Below, piece by piece: positions 20,511-33,718 of a DNA stretch of 64,000 nucleotides. The notes beneath the pieces were generated by a model that was given only the letters and a program-made list of their open reading frames with translations, ran no database searches and was not told where the DNA came from. Positions within the stretch are counted from its first letter, which is position 1; each line of letters starts with the position of its first letter. The position numbers and the translations under genes were made by a program. Source of the stretch: Mesorhabditis belari (Eukaryota > Nematoda > Chromadorea > Rhabditida > Rhabditidae); the NCBI GenBank assembly GCA_958450365.1, contig CAUEEP010000757.1, positions 357,001 through 421,000 of the forward strand, written 5' to 3'.

Positions 20511-22778
20511 TCACATCTTGAAGATTTTCTCGTTTAAATGCCGCTCCCAGTGATCGAGTAGACCAAAATTAGGAATGTTGCGAACGGTTTGATAGAGATA
20601 GTTAACTCCTTCCTAAAAATAAAGATTAAAATGATCATAATCGAAGGAAACCCATTACTAAGAAATTGAATATTTGTGTAATTTTTTCACATTTAGTTTA
20701 TCTCTTTCTTACTTTCAAACACTCACCCGAATCCTTGGTAAAATTTCGAATAGCATTCGCAGCCTTGTCGAACAGTCCTCCCGTGTTCCTCCACATTCAT
20801 CCACATAATACGACATGTATTCTTTGATCGCTGTATTCAAAGCCTAAATTAAAATCATAGAATAAGCAAGTCACTTTTAACTTGATAGTAAACAAAAAAC
20901 TCACATCTCGAGCGATTTGCTGTGATTCAGGAAACATTAAACGTTCCGCCTGGTTGTAGAAAGCATAAAGTCTAAATCAAGATACTAATGAAAAAAATAG
21001 ATTTATTACATTATAATGTAAGTTTAATTTGGTGATAGAAAAATCCTTTCTGGTTTTTCATTATTTAATCAAGATAAAAACCAAAACCAACCTAACAGTG
21101 AGCATTTCAATCTCGGAGACTTTCATATTAAACCACGGAACGACACAATGTTGAATGATGTTTCCCACCCATTCCCCGGCCATACTAAATAAAGAGTATT
21201 ATATAAATTATTGGTTTTTAAAACTTCTAGCGATAAAGAGCAATAAAAAATAAACCTTTGTATCACATCGGCGCCAAATTTTTGTGCATCAGAACCCATG
21301 TAGAAAGATCCTAAAATGACGCGTTTAGCACAAAAACATCCTAAACATTAAGCTTCAGACTTAAGTTTGCTTACTAGGTGCCAAAAAAGTGTTGTTGACA
21401 AGCACAAGTCGATCGGTGACTCCCAATTGAACTGTGTGAAAGACGTCATCCAAAAGAATATATTCGAAGATGTGCGATCGTAGCAGACGTAACTAAATAA
21501 AAAAAAATAGCTGTAAGCTTTAAAACTATACTTTATCAGCTCTATCCAAAAGCTTGAATTCGGTCTGTTTGTTCGCCCATTCAAAACAAAGAACGATTTG
21601 TGCTCGGAAGATCGACGACAAATCATCAGGGCTTGCAATCCCGCGCAATGTGTTTTGCTAAAGAAAAAGTTTTTTAGCTGAATTCAGATTACCATATAAA
21701 TCAGGTAAAGTTCAAATTAAAACTTTGTACAACACTAACTTCGGGCGATAAAACTTGTTCAAGTGTTGTGCACATAATTGCTTGTCTTCTTTTCCTTTGC
21801 TCGGCAAAATCGAAAACGCTTCGAACCAGACGAGAAGCATTTGGCGGTGGAGATGGCGGAACTTCAGGCAAGATCATATCCTGAATGCCAATAAAATTAA
21901 TCCAAATAACTCGTCATAATTAAGTACAAAAATTCGTACCACTGTTGAGTTGATCTCGTTAGTTGCAGCAGACTAAAACAACATTCTTACTAAAAGCAAA
22001 CGGATAACTCACAAATGACGGTTCGGAAATCTCGTTTTTCACCCCTGCCATCAGCCCGTTTCCTTCTCGTTTTGGTTGGACGGCTGAATTCTTAGTTTTC
22101 TTAGTTTTCTTAGCGTTCTCTAAAAATTAAAACCTTCAAACTTTTTGAAAAATGATACCTCTTGAATCCATTCCTACTTGACGACACTTTTGTAGACGAC
22201 ACGCTCGACAAGCACATCGGGCACCTAGGGATAAAAATAAACATTAAAAAATAACTCTTTAACCAACCTTTGTCTACAGGGCAATTCCCTCCTCGTCGAC
22301 AAACAAAATTCATGCTGTGAGTGATGGCACGGCGGAAAAAAGCGTTACAACCTGAATTTACGTGGTTAGAAAGGTTTTGAGACAAAATTAACCTCTGCAC
22401 GACCGAACACCGTAGTGAAATCCATCGGCTTGATCGCCACACACGGCGCATGTCTCTAAAAAATGAAAGTTGAATAACGGCGAAAGCTTTTTATACCTTC
22501 ACTCAACCCAATCGCCAAATTGCCACTTAACAACGATGGGTCGTACATTCCTGAAACTGAAATTGATAAAATTGAAAGAATCATTTCTAAAAGCTTTATT
22601 TTCTATGCTGAAGACTTGTATCTGTCTCCGATAAACGGTCTATTTATTTTAGCAGTTATAATTTACAATTACACGCTTGAAGTAATTGATTTTAAAATAA
22701 AAACCAACCTATAGACGCCTGTGTCTGTAGAAAGCTGTTCAGCGAATCGCTGAGTGACGATGAGGGGAACTCGTTCAT
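20511..22778 (-). CDS. Nuclear hormone receptor (divergent nematode type)
   Basis: Ligand-regulated transcription factor with two zinc fingers and a ligand-binding domain. The first exon starts MNEFPSSSLSDSLNSFL at 22778. The DNA-binding domain reads ETCAVCGDQADGFHYGVRSC, then CNAFFRRAITHSMNFVC, then CPVDKGARCACRACRLQKC and RQVGMDS. All eight zinc cysteines are there. The recognition (P-box) region, CRGCNAFFRR, is of the nematode-expanded sort, unlike the CEGCKGFF of conserved receptors. The ligand-binding part includes FRAQIVLCFEWANKQTEF (helix 3 region), LRLLRSHIFEYILL and MAGEWVGNIIQHCVVPWF. It ends NEKIFKM at the stop 20511. DNA target and ligand cannot be read from this. It may be cotranscribed with 19572-20215. 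Confidence 0.9.
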
Positions 22779-23671
22779 CCTGTAAAAGAAATATATCGAA
22801 AAATAAAAGATTTAAAATGAAAAAGATCTCAAGAAGTCATTTCTGTCTCTTTCAAAAAGAAGGAAGAAGGGAAAAGAGACCAATTTGAGGGTTTCTCTTC
22901 GCGAAAAGCGTCACCTAGCAACTTTGAGTCATTAACTCGGAGAAAAGGAAGTGAGCAGAAATAATGAAACAATCAAAAACTGTAAAAAGTGAGATTACTT
23001 CATTAAGTACGAGGAACACGCTTGAGAAGTTATAAAGCTTGATAGACAACGAAAATCTTACTACAAGCACATCAACTCGCCATTGAACCGAAAATATCAA
23101 CCGATCCGATTTATCCGATTTGATTATCGAAGCGAAAAATACGCAAACTTTCTTCCACAAAGCAAACTAAAATCTTCGAAGATCTTTATTTGTGCAATGA
23201 ATCGAAAAATTAAAAAAATATATATACAAATCAAATCATAAGTACACTAAGAACATTCTAAACTTAAAGCACTAAACAAATGAGCTCTCAAAAAACCAAA
23301 GTGAACCGGAGGAAATAAAGTTAGGCACCAAGCGAGCAAAAATTGGGTCTAAATACCGGTGTTAACAAAATTTGGGAATATCACAAATCAGTTGAAAGAA
23401 ATATGTTGTGCTAAATATGAAGGCAAATCGATAAGGCTAAATATTTTAAAGTTCATCAGAAGATTGTAAGATCTCAGATCTTTAAAATTACAAAATACGT
23501 ACTAGGTGCTTTGATTTAACATAACTTACAAGTAATTGAATATTTTTGCGTTTTTTTGAATTCACGCTACGAGATCGTCTTGAACGCTGATGATGCGACG
23601 TCGTTGTCTAAAGTAAAAACCTTTTAAAATTTTCCAGAAAAACTTTAAAGTTGATAAATGTGTGTTTACTC
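22779..23671. other. Intergenic interval upstream of the nuclear receptor
   Basis: About 900 bp holding the 5' flank of the nuclear receptor gene and the 3' flank of the Rubicon-homology gene. An 81-codon frame at 22915-23160 on the minus strand has no start context or family resemblance and is not called. Confidence 0.4.
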
Positions 23672-26600
23672 TTAATGCATGTATGGATAGCTCCAAACCG
23701 TGTCTAATTCTTTCGTATAATCATCCAACTTTCTAAAGAAAACGATATTTTATTGATTTAAAAAGAAAACATCATTACCTAGCTTGATCGATTCGTGTAC
23801 ATTTTGGGCATGATTGTTCAGCTTTTCGCCTTTTCACATCGCATTTCATATGTGTCAGAGAACCACATTGTTCACAGCGGGCCACACGTTCCATCTGAAA
23901 TATAATACGTCAACTTTAAATAGAAAAATTAAAGCAAAAGGAATCCAATGTTTTATGTTTAATCAAGTAATGCTGTCCAGTCGCATTTTAAAAATTGAAT
24001 TGAAAACCTGGACCAATCACGAGGTTAAAATGTATATATTCGAAAAAGGGCTTGCCTGAAAGGGGAAGAGAAGATCGGAGTCGTTGTTGCAAAGAGAGCA
24101 GACAAATGCCTGCGCCCGACATTTCTGAACAAATATTCATTTGAAAAAGAGAAAAGAAAGGCCAACTTGAGACCATAGATGCTGACAGACTCACTACTGA
24201 ATAGCTTAATCTATGGTCATATTTGAAAATTACTATAAAGAACAGGCCAGTTTTCAAAAAGCTTTGTTGTGATTTGTGATTTGTAGCTTGAAACCGCCCA
24301 AATCAAAATAGGCATCGAAAGGGAGAAGCTTATAATCGAAAAGCGTGAATAATGAGCCAAAAATGGGAGGGGGGTTTACCCCGCAAAAAGTGGTATTGAT
24401 CCGAATATTTAAATTCGGAAATCAAACTACCGAGCGAAAGATTAATAACTTCACGCACCTCACACTTTTCAATGTGACATTTCCCGTATTGAACAATTGG
24501 CTCCAAAAGGTTGACGAGCTCCCCATTGTAGACTTTCTCCAAATCGGAGAGCGAAAAGAGATCCGATTCTTCGCATAACAAGTGTCGATCAAGAGATGAG
24601 AACATGGATCGAAGACTGAAATTCAATTGAATACTTGAACTTAAACTACTTAAAATGCTTCAAATAAAGCTTACTTTCCAATCCTTGTCACCGTTTCTTC
24701 AGCATCCATACATGTTTGAATGTAATTCCACATATGAGAGATCTTTTCTCGAAGAGTGATCACTGTTCGTAGTATCTAAACTTAAAAAGTGTTGATCTTT
24801 TTCAAAACTTCACGAACCCTAATTCGCTCGATCAACTTTGGAGCAAGATGTCTGATGTGAATGACCGGTTGATTATGTGTCTGTGAAATGAAAGCGAAAG
24901 CTTTGTCCGAGACTGGCATTTCTCTAAAATACAACCTTAATCAAAGGCAAGAAAGTGTAGTAATTATAAAATTGCTTTTACTAAAATGTGGGAAGCATTT
25001 GACCCCCATTTGGGAGTCAAAGGTCACCAAAAGGAGAAACACGTGGCCGTCTTTATAACCTCGCACATTCATCGTCCCAAGTAAAAGTTGCTTTATGCAT
25101 TTTTGTGCTTGGCAGAATTTACTGTATAATGGCATTTGTTAAAAACTTTGTCTTATCGTCCCTCAACTCAAACTCACTTGAAGCTCCAAAGATGTAGAAC
25201 TCTCGCAGGAATCTTCATTTTTGCACCTTGATGGCAGCACTGACAAAAAAGAAGACCATAATAATCACAATATCTAAAAAATATTTTTTTGTTAAATAGT
25301 GAACTCCTAATCACCTAACTCGTTTTGTGTATTCACCAGTGATTTTCTTCCCACAATCCGCACATCTCCATCCTTGCTCATCGAGGAGATCTTTGATACT
25401 GAAATCTTGTTATTCTGATTCCCATGAAAACAAAACTTGTGTGTGGGATGTAGATTGAAAATCCAGATATCGCATAATTTGTTGAGGGTTGGTGGATCAA
25501 AATTTGTAGTCGTTGAATCATCAGAAAGTAACTAGAAACCAGACTGAAATCAACTCGATGATAACGATTAGGAGGGTTTACTTTTTCGGGCATTGCCAAT
25601 ACATCGTTCATCCATTTCTTCACATGTGCATCACTGACCTAGAATAAAAGTTTAATATCTCATTCAATTGTTCAAAGGTACCTCATTTCTTGAAATGAAA
25701 CATTCGATGGCTTGTGTGACAAGATCGGATGTGGTCATTCCAACGTCTCTTTTCAAAACAACGTCATCTACACCACAAGTACTTGATCGAACACTTGTCA
25801 CACTGAAGAAATAAGTTTGATCTTAAATTAGTCTTATTCATTCAATTAGGCATACCTTTTGCTTGAGTTGGGATTTCGATTAATGTAGAAGGTTCCATTA
25901 TCGACGACAGTAGCTCGAACCTCATCTTCCTCGCGTTCTTCCGTCAAAGTAAGATCACTTGTTCCACTCAAGTTGTTAGGTGAAGTAATTAAACCACAGC
26001 GATAATCGGCGTCAATCTAAACTTAAACTTATTCGCACAGCTAGCTTTCTTTACCTCAGCCAGTAGTTCGGCAGTTTCTGGATCGGACGCCACTTGACAT
26101 CTCCATCGAGCTTCTTCTAACATTGCATCCACCAATCCAGCCATGTAAATCATTTGGTTCGACTAAATGATAAAGATTGATGAATTTTCAGCAAGTAAGC
26201 AGATCATAGTTTTCGATTACAAATTACGTCTCTGTCTGTTCCAAACCTTTTCTGTTTCTGGCGAGATCTGATTGTCGTCATCTCCAGTTGTCCATGAAAA
26301 TATTCTTCTTTGGGTTTCCTTCCAAAATGGGAGATCCGAGTTTTGTGGAAAACAGTTAAACTCTGGCTTCTAAAAAATAGAACTAAAACCAAAATTTTTA
26401 ATAAAGAGCCTACTATTGCATTCGGATCTTCATAAAATGGAAGAAAAGTCGACGTTCTTCGGCGACTTCTGGTGATGATCGACGAACCATCACTTTGCGT
26501 TTCCGTATTCTAAAGAAGCGAGAGAAGCGGATTTTAAAAATGAGTTTAACAAATTTATAATATCCTTTTTAATTTAAAAATAACTAACAATCGAAGCTGT

Positions 26601-26804
26601 ATCGTTGATATCCAACTTATGACTTAGCGAATCGGCAAATGTGTCAGCTTCGTCAGTGTGCTCGTGGAGACTGATGAAAGGGATTGTATCCACCTAAAAA
26701 TCAAGTAAAACATGAAAGTTCCGTTTAAAACTTACATCAATTTTACTGTATTGATGTCCGTTTTCAGGCGGCTCTCGAATATTCCGCGTGAGGAAGCGTT
26801 CCAT
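23672..26804 (-). CDS. Rubicon-homology (RH) domain protein, DEF8/PLEKHM/Rubicon group
   Basis: The C-terminal half is a clear RH domain (DUF4206 zinc region), which in animal Rubicon, PLEKHM1 and DEF8 binds RAB7 on late endosomes and lysosomes. Seen in order: [65 protein letters not shown] (first 20 of the block), [32 protein letters not shown], a [12 protein letters not shown] pair, [13 protein letters not shown] and [11 protein letters not shown]. The N-terminal half is acidic and poorly conserved, with no evident PH or RUN domain, so DEF8-like seems nearer than PLEKHM1. It stops at 23672 after VWSYPYMH. An upstream mini-exon starting ATG 27086 would join in frame (MKMKGLMERF) and is an alternative 5' end. 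Confidence 0.83.
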
Positions 26805-27262
26805 TAAACCCTTCCTGAAAAGAAAAGGACAATTTTAATATTTGAACGTCTAAAACACAGTTTTCAAGATAAAGCACCGACTAGCCGACCCTTCAGTCTT
26901 TTAACAGAAAAGTGCGGGGAATATCGATTGATTTCTAGCGGTGCGGATGAGACTGACACCATGTGACAAAAAAAATGAAAAAATGGGAAGAACGATGTCG
27001 CAATAATTTCAGACTAGAATGTGGTTTTGGAAGTGAAATAAGTCCGTAAAATTACGTTTTTAGAATTGAAAAGCTTACATCTTCATTGGGGTAAGGCCTT
27101 GCGATGGAAAATTTGAGAGAAAAACAAAGCAATGACTAGAAACTTGAAATTTGGTACATTTCTACCGTACTATCAACTTTTGCAAACCTATAAGATGCTT
27201 ATTTTTTTCATCTATATAAGGGAAGAAAATATTTGAAAGGTTTGATTTTTCTGCACAGACTG

Positions 27263-27517
27263 TCAGCGTTCGATAGCACTAAAATTGTTAGTACAACATG
27301 AAAAATGACCCAAACATGATGATTCAACTGTTGTTAGTTGATGAGACGGTTGAATTGGGATGAGACGTGGGTTATTCAACGGCACTGCAGCTGATTTGGC
27401 ACACATCCAATCGATGAGCGCACAGGATTCGCGGGGGTATGTCTTTGCCGTGTGTACTCGAGAGAAGAGAGAGGCAATGGCACTCAATGCTAACCACAAC
27501 CATCCCATTTTCCTCAA
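27263..27517 (-). CDS. Small Cys-containing secreted protein candidate (84 aa)
   Basis: Single-exon frame starting MRKMGWLWLALSAIASLFS, a textbook signal sequence, likely cleaved after the VHTA segment. The mature part is about 60 residues with five cysteines, two adjacent (ESSCLGHFSCC), and a Pro/Asn stretch. There is no dibasic-rich neuropeptide pattern. A complete single-exon gene of this size is plausible but rests only on the signal peptide. I do not recognise the family. Confidence 0.45.
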   Translation of the reverse strand: MRKMGWLWLALSAIASLFSRVHTAKTYPRESCALIDWMCAKSAAVPLNNPRLIPIQPSHQLTTVESSCLGHFSCCTNNFSAIER

Positions 27518-27809
27518 TAAACAACTTTCAATCTATGTTTTCACCCCAATGGTCTCGTTTTTGCTCCTTTAATTTGTCCATTGTTTACATTGCTCTTATC
27601 AACTGTCAATGATTTTTTTGAAAACAAATAAAACAACGGAAATTTACGAACTTTTTCACTCGATTGTAGCATTATTGATCGTTTCTTTTTTGTGCAAACT
27701 TTCAACAAAATTTTGCCACCAAGATAAAGTAAAAAGTGACTCATCGTGAATGATTCAAATTAATTTTTTTGTTTGATCTTTCATTTTCAACTTTTCTATT
27801 TTAGATCGA

Positions 27810-29271
27810 ATGAACCACTCGTTGAGCGACTCAGCAATGGATCCCGACGTAGATATGTCGAAGAGAATACGACGATTGATTCCCGAACAGATACAGGATA
27901 AAGTAGGTTGAGGTTTTTACTTAAAATAGCAGTAAGTTGGTGAGTACTAAAGCGGCTAAATCGTTTTATATTTCAAAACATAAGGTTGTTTACAAGCAGA
28001 ATGCAGTGTTTAAATAAAATAAAGGTTTCCCTCATTACTCAATCAATGAACATAACAAAAATATTGTTTTCGATAGAAGAGAAAGGTATTTTTTTAGGTG
28101 TCGATGTTTCTCTTCCTCGTCATATTGCCACTTCTCTTCACTGCGGTTTTCTTCCTCGTTCTTACCACATGGTATCCAGCTTTTGGAGAAGGTACGTTTA
28201 ATTTTTTGGAAACAAAGCTATACTGCTACATTGATTTAATATCTATCTTTAGCTTGGATGATACGAGTGATTCCAATCATCGCTTTACTCTTCAACATGT
28301 ATCTCAACTACATTCAAGTAATTCGAGTTGGACCAAATGGAAACGACTCACTTTTGCCAAAAACTTACAGGGTTAGTTGTGAAGCTTTTTTTGAATACTT
28401 TTTATTTTAGGCTGGGTTTGTGTTCTGCCCACATTGTCGAATGAATGCTCCACCGAGAACACACCATTGCCCAGGTATACTTAGATATAATTCGCGCTTT
28501 TACTGAAACAAATTTATTTCTAATAATTTTCTTATTTCTACATTTAGTTTGCAACGTATGTTCCCTTCGTCGGGATCATCACTGCTCATTTGCTGCGACA
28601 TGTATTGGTCACTTCAATCAGCGATATTTCTGTGCGGCAATTCTCGATTTGTTCATGGCGGCTCTACCAGCATTTTAGTTAGCTTTTTAAATCTATGTAA
28701 AAAGTTTACAAGCCATATCTTAGTTGCACTCATTGTAAAGAGCACAACCTTTTTTTGTTTAGTTGGACTTGGTCGTGGATGTGGCTCGAATTGGGAACGC
28801 CAAGTGTTGGACGTATGTGGCAATTGATGATGCCTCATGTTGCTCTTGTTTTAAGGCGAGCTTTTACAAAAATTAGAAAATAAACACTCTTTTTAGATTT
28901 TTGTCGCTCCGTGAATTCTGCTACGTGGGTCTTTGTGCGGTGATGTTAACAACTACCGGCTTCAATCTTTACCTCATCCTTGCCCAAGCTTTCTGCTTCT
29001 GGAGAGGGCAAACACGAGTCGAATATCTTTTGGTAAGAGGTTTTAAATTTTAACATTATTTTTAGAGATGTTTAAAAGAGCTTACAAGCAACATTTTAGG
29101 ACATTCACGCATATCAACTCGGCCTTTTGGGAAACCTTCGACAAGGATTGGGTACTCGATGGTATCTCATTTGGTTGAGTCCATTCATCTCTTCTCCACT
29201 TGAAAGCAATGGGCAATCGTACAAAACGAGAGAAATGGAGAAATTCTCCCATTCGGCCAAAAGTTTGTAAG
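27810..29271 (+). CDS. DHHC-type protein S-palmitoyltransferase
   Basis: Membrane enzyme that transfers palmitate to cysteines of target proteins. Seven exons join in frame from MNHSLSDSAMDPDVD. Two N-terminal membrane spans (VSMFLFLVILPLLFTAVFF; IPIIALLFNMYL) precede the Cys-rich domain: FCPHCRMNAPPRTHHCPVC, then the catalytic RRDHHCSFAATCIGHFNQRY. The CXXC..HHC pattern and the DHHC are intact. Further spans follow around CYVGLCAVMLTTTGFNLYL. The C-terminus ends SHSAKSL. The pattern resembles the short ZDHHC24-like group. One intron uses a GC donor (GCGAGC at 28856). It is transcribed away from the Rubicon-homology gene. Confidence 0.9.
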
Positions 29272-29523
29272 CATAATTTTGTTTGAATATTTTCATTTTT
29301 AAGTGCCACTTTTGTTAAAACGAGTTTATTCATGATCTTTCCCGAATCTCTTTTTTTGCTCTCAAATTTTAGGCTTTACTTTATCATTTTCAGTCTTTTT
29401 AAACTAGTCCATCAATCCCGTCTCTATTTTCAGGAAGCCATTCTGTTTTTGAATCGATGTGTTTCGTTTGTTTTTGAATAAACCTCAACGAAAGACAAAT
29501 ATTATATACAAAATTTAGATCCA

Positions 29524-31377
29524 TCAATCAAATTGTTGTAAAATTCCATGTTTCAGCATTGATTTCATACTCCATCTTTCCATTTCAAGGCCCTCATCGC
29601 CATAAAATTTCCAAGTTTGATAAATCCATCCTTTTGTCAGCTCGTAAGTGGATAATTGAACCTAAGCCTGTTAAATCTTATTCACTTTTAGACGAACTTT
29701 TGCATATTCTTTGAGCTCTTCATCGGTCATATTCAGATATGATTCTAGTGTCCATTCACCAATCAACAAACCATTTCCATTCCAGAATTTTATATCAGTA
29801 ACGTGTTTTCTGTTGACGAAATCGATTAGCTGAAAGCATTTAGCTCAATAATTCAAGTGAATGTTCAGTACTTCTTCCGGTGTTCGACCGTAGAAATCCC
29901 ATACTTGATATTTGTGCCATTCGTGTCGAACTTCTCTAGTTCCATTCAGAAAAGTCTCCCAATCGCTTCTACCATAGCCTAACACAGCTATCCCAGCTAT
30001 AGATTAAACAAACGTGTTAATAGATTTAACTCTTACTGAAGTTTGGGGTAGCGATTTTTCTTGTGGTATTTCAGTTTAAATGCTATTTGAAGGGTATTTT
30101 TAAAACCCATTTAACCGACCTTGTTGATCAAGTAATGGCGAGGTAGTGATGAGACAATTCGATTTCACTTTTTCTCGAATAATTCGAACAGCAGCTCGAT
30201 AATATTCCTTCAATAAATTCTCATCCACAAATCTTGGCTCATTTAACAGCCCGATACCTGCAATTTGTCAATTAAAGAGTAAACTTTGTGAACAACCAAG
30301 AAACGAGATATCGCCTTTGTAACGAGGTGGAGGAGGAGAAATAAACTCCGCGGGAAAACTGTGGACGTTTTACCGGAAAGATCAGAGACGCCGCCTGAAC
30401 TTTTCCCGGAGTCTAACATACGGACTCAGACAAAACCTTTCCCCTCGAGACTCTTCATCGTCAAATATTCCCCATTCATTGCCACTTTTGCCTCAACATT
30501 TTTCCATAATGGAGACTTTTTTGTGCACCAATAATTGGCAGTCAACCATCCACAAAGATTGACTCCTTTTATGAAAGAAATTCCGTTGATAATTGACTCT
30601 TTCAACTCAAATAGATGACTTTTCTTGTAGTCGAGAGTTCGATAGAGTTCTTTCTCTAACATTCGCCTAAATTTTAAATTTCAATTATCCCAGCTAAAGA
30701 AAAAACTCTTCTTTTTCGAATCTCTTGATATCATTGTGACAGACGTCTAATTTTTGTCTTGTTCTATCGAAGAAATCGAGTTGTTTACGTCGGATTCTAA
30801 AATGTGGAAAGATCCCATTCAAATTGCACTTATTAAACCGATTTTATCTCGATAACTCGACTTAAACCTTATCAATTAAATTTTAAAAATTAGAATATCA
30901 TTAAAACGGACTTTATCTCTTCGTTCATCACTTTCCCATTCGTGCAATTCTTCAGCTTTCTCAACCATTCTCCATTCAATCTCAATGAATTTTCCGGCAA
31001 TTTCTCGCCTTGTTTTCTAGAGGTTTACAGTTATTTTGAATTTTATAAAACCAACTAAAAGTAGAAGATCAAGAAAGCAATATAAACGGTGGCTCCAATC
31101 GAAAAAGCTATTGAAATCAGGGATAAAATAGATAAACGAGGAGATCTTTTGCTCTAGAAAGTTGATCCTCTCCGTGGCGAGATCTCTGAAAATTCGATTT
31201 TTTCAAATTTGATAACATTTTAGATAAAGAGTGACGGTTAAAAGTTTAAATTTCCATTTAAATCTAATATTATTCTAATATTATTAATATCTAATAATTC
31301 AAAAGTCTTACTCACGTTGAAGGAAATGACGTTGTCGAGGTCTTAAAACCCGGGAAATCGCTAACTCTGATGGACAT
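29524..31377 (-). CDS. Membrane-anchored GH5 exo-beta-glucanase-like protein, model incomplete
   Basis: The start (31377) gives MSIRVSDFPGFKTSTTSF, then a membrane span near 31100 (LISIAFSIGATVYIAFLIF), then a charged helical stretch, so a type II anchor with an extracellular or lumenal enzyme part. Next come IKGVNLCGWLTANYW and KVAMNGEYLTMKSLEG, like the entry strand plus fascin-like insert of plant/fungal GH5 glucanases. Then IGLLNEPRF (acid/base Glu), REVRHEWHKYQVWDF, LLIGEWTLE (nucleophile Glu in GEW) and KGWIYQTWKFY, closing at 29524. The barrel region between the first strand and LNEP (normally with an Arg-x-Pro strand) is not found in about 170 bp near 30261-30430, so an exon is missed or the barrel is truncated. 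Substrate is inferred only from family. Confidence 0.6.
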
Positions 31378-31689
31378 TCGAAAATCGATTTGCAAAGATC
31401 AATAACAAGAAATTATTTACGGTATAATGAAGGAAATATTTTCCAAAAAATCATGTACTTTTCTGTTTTTGAACACTTTCCATTATTTTTTTTTTCTTCT
31501 TTTTGTTGCTCTTCCCGGATCAATTTCGACGAAAAGTTCCTCTTCTCCAATCACTTTTTTAACGTGTGATAAATTGACCGCACTTTTTCTGATTAGTTCA
31601 TAGAATTTACAGGTTTACTCTAGCAAAGTTTATTGAAAGCTCAAGAAATTTAGAAATTCATGAATTCATTGTGCACCGAGAAGTTGGAG

Positions 31690-31968
31690 ACGCACAATTT
31701 TTCGACTGGACCCTGACTGGATGACTGGACGACTGGACTGGACGACTAGACGACTGGACTGGACGACTGGACGACTAGACGACTGAACTGGATGACTGGA
31801 CGACTGGACTGGACGACTAGACGACTGGACTGGACGACTGGACGACTAGACGACTGAACTGGATGACTGGACGACTGGACTGGACGACTGGATGACTGGA
31901 CTGGATGACTGGACTGGATGACTGGACTGGATGACTGGACGACTGGACTGGACGACTGGACTGGATCG
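31690..31968. repeat. 9-bp minisatellite GACTGGACT/GACTGGACG
   Basis: A 280-bp array of ACTGGACGACTGGACTGG variants. On the minus strand it reads as a Ser-Pro-Val-Gln-rich open frame, which is an artefact of the period. A related but distinct GACTGACTAGA array lies at 61195-61375. Confidence 0.92.
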
Positions 31969-32372
31969 CACTCACAAAAAAAAATTCGGATAATCCGAAT
32001 TTTTCACCCCACAAAAAAAATTGATTACCACGTTTTTGTTTGTTTGTTTGTGTATTTATTTAAACCTTTTTCTTAAAATCACAAAAATTTTGATGTCTAA
32101 ACCGAGATTTGACCGGTTTTTCCTAATAAAGCTTAATTCAACAAAAATTTGTAATGCAAATTTGGGGATGCTTAACCGAGTTGAGTTTTTGTGCATGTAT
32201 ACCGTATTTCTTCCAATAGAAGACCGGGTAAAGAGTATCATCGCGTACTCCTGCGTAGCAGCCCTTTTTAAAATTTCTTTTCTGCATTCAATCAAGTGCT
32301 ATAGAGCTGTAAAATGGCTCAAAAATCTGTCAGCTCATGTGGCATTTTTGAGTCATTTTCCAGCCTTATAGC

Positions 32373-32633
32373 CCCAATAGTCCCCCACCCGACTACGCGA
32401 CTTTACGAAGGTACAGTCTCGTAGTCGCAAAAGTTTTTTTAGTATTTCATTTTTTTGCAAAGCGCCCGTACTTTCAAAAAATGCGTCTTTGGTATCAAAA
32501 AATAACCCTGAATTTCAGCTATTTTTTGATACCGAAGCGAGCATTGTAGCATAAACCAGTGTCGAGAAAAAGAAACTCGCAACACTCCGCACCGTCATTA
32601 TGGGGGTGCGGTACTATTACAGTATTTACGGTA
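32373..32633. repeat. TIR family A element, left end truncated
   Basis: Has the CGTAGTCGCAAAAG, GCGTCTTTGGTATCAAAAA and CAGTATTTACGGTA parts of the family but the left TACCGTAAATACTG end is replaced by ACTACGCGACTTTACG. Sequence from here to 33700 shows no supportable gene. Confidence 0.78.
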
Positions 32634-33718
32634 TGTATTGAAAGAATTTTAGAATGCCTCCTGTAGCTTAATAACCGATATTCTTTTTGCTATTCAGGCA
32701 ATAAGCAAAGAGATTGTCGTCCCCATCACAATGTTTATCATCTATTTCAGTTGATTGGTGCATAAGTTTTTACAATTTTTTTTTCTAAACATCTAAAAAT
32801 AATGCCGCCACTAACAAAAATTCTATTTAAACTATTAAAGAGATTAATTATTTCTCTGTAAAATGGGTTTTTAAGAAATTTTTGAAAGGATTTGTTTTTG
32901 TGAATTTGTCAAAAGTGTAAAAACTGCTCCAATGAACACGAGAAGAAATTAGAATGATGCATTGAAATAATTTCATAGAAATTCGATTTTTCTGATAGAT
33001 TTAGTGGAAATGAATGAAAGAAAACGAAATTGAATGTATGCAAATGTAAAAGCCATGTAAATAAGTTCTAATGAGTCATTCGTATCGAATTCTCGACTTT
33101 TTCTTTTTTACATCTTCTCCTCCCCTTTCTTAACGCTTCAACACCAAATCAACTTATGCAATTTCTTCTCTTGATCGAAAACTTCACGATAGTTGTATGT
33201 GTACGTCAACTTTCTTCAACTTGACTCCAGAAATTCCATTTCTGTTCATTGACCTACAAAGTAATACATAGTGAAATCTTTGGTCTTATTACGCTTTCAA
33301 TCGGGTCAATTACTCGATGTTGTCAGGGGTTCGAATGACCGTTATCCTCTGAATTTTTTTTGTGATTCAATGTCTAGAATTCTTGTGTTTTGGCAGAAAA
33401 TTCGGCGATCTGGTTTTCGCGATCTCATTCGGTCTACTGCGTTTGTGTGATCAAATCGAATTTTCCAGGCATTTATGCAACTCTGCAATCCGTGTATTGT
33501 TATCAACAGTGAACGTTTCTACTGGGAAATATCACGAATGTCGGGATCGACATCCGTGATCAAATGGGAAAAGCCATCGACGAGTTGTCGCAAATTGTAA
33601 GCTGCCTTGGAAAGAAATGTGATTTTATCAGAGGTCGAGCTGAATGGATGCAGTAGAAATGGTTACCAAAAAAATGCCGCATATGTTTTAGTTGGAACTA
33701 GCTCAGATCAAAAAGTTC

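Noticed and set aside
31817..32014. Ser/Pro/Val/Gln-rich minus-strand frame
   Set aside because: It is a translation of the 9-bp GACTGGAC array.
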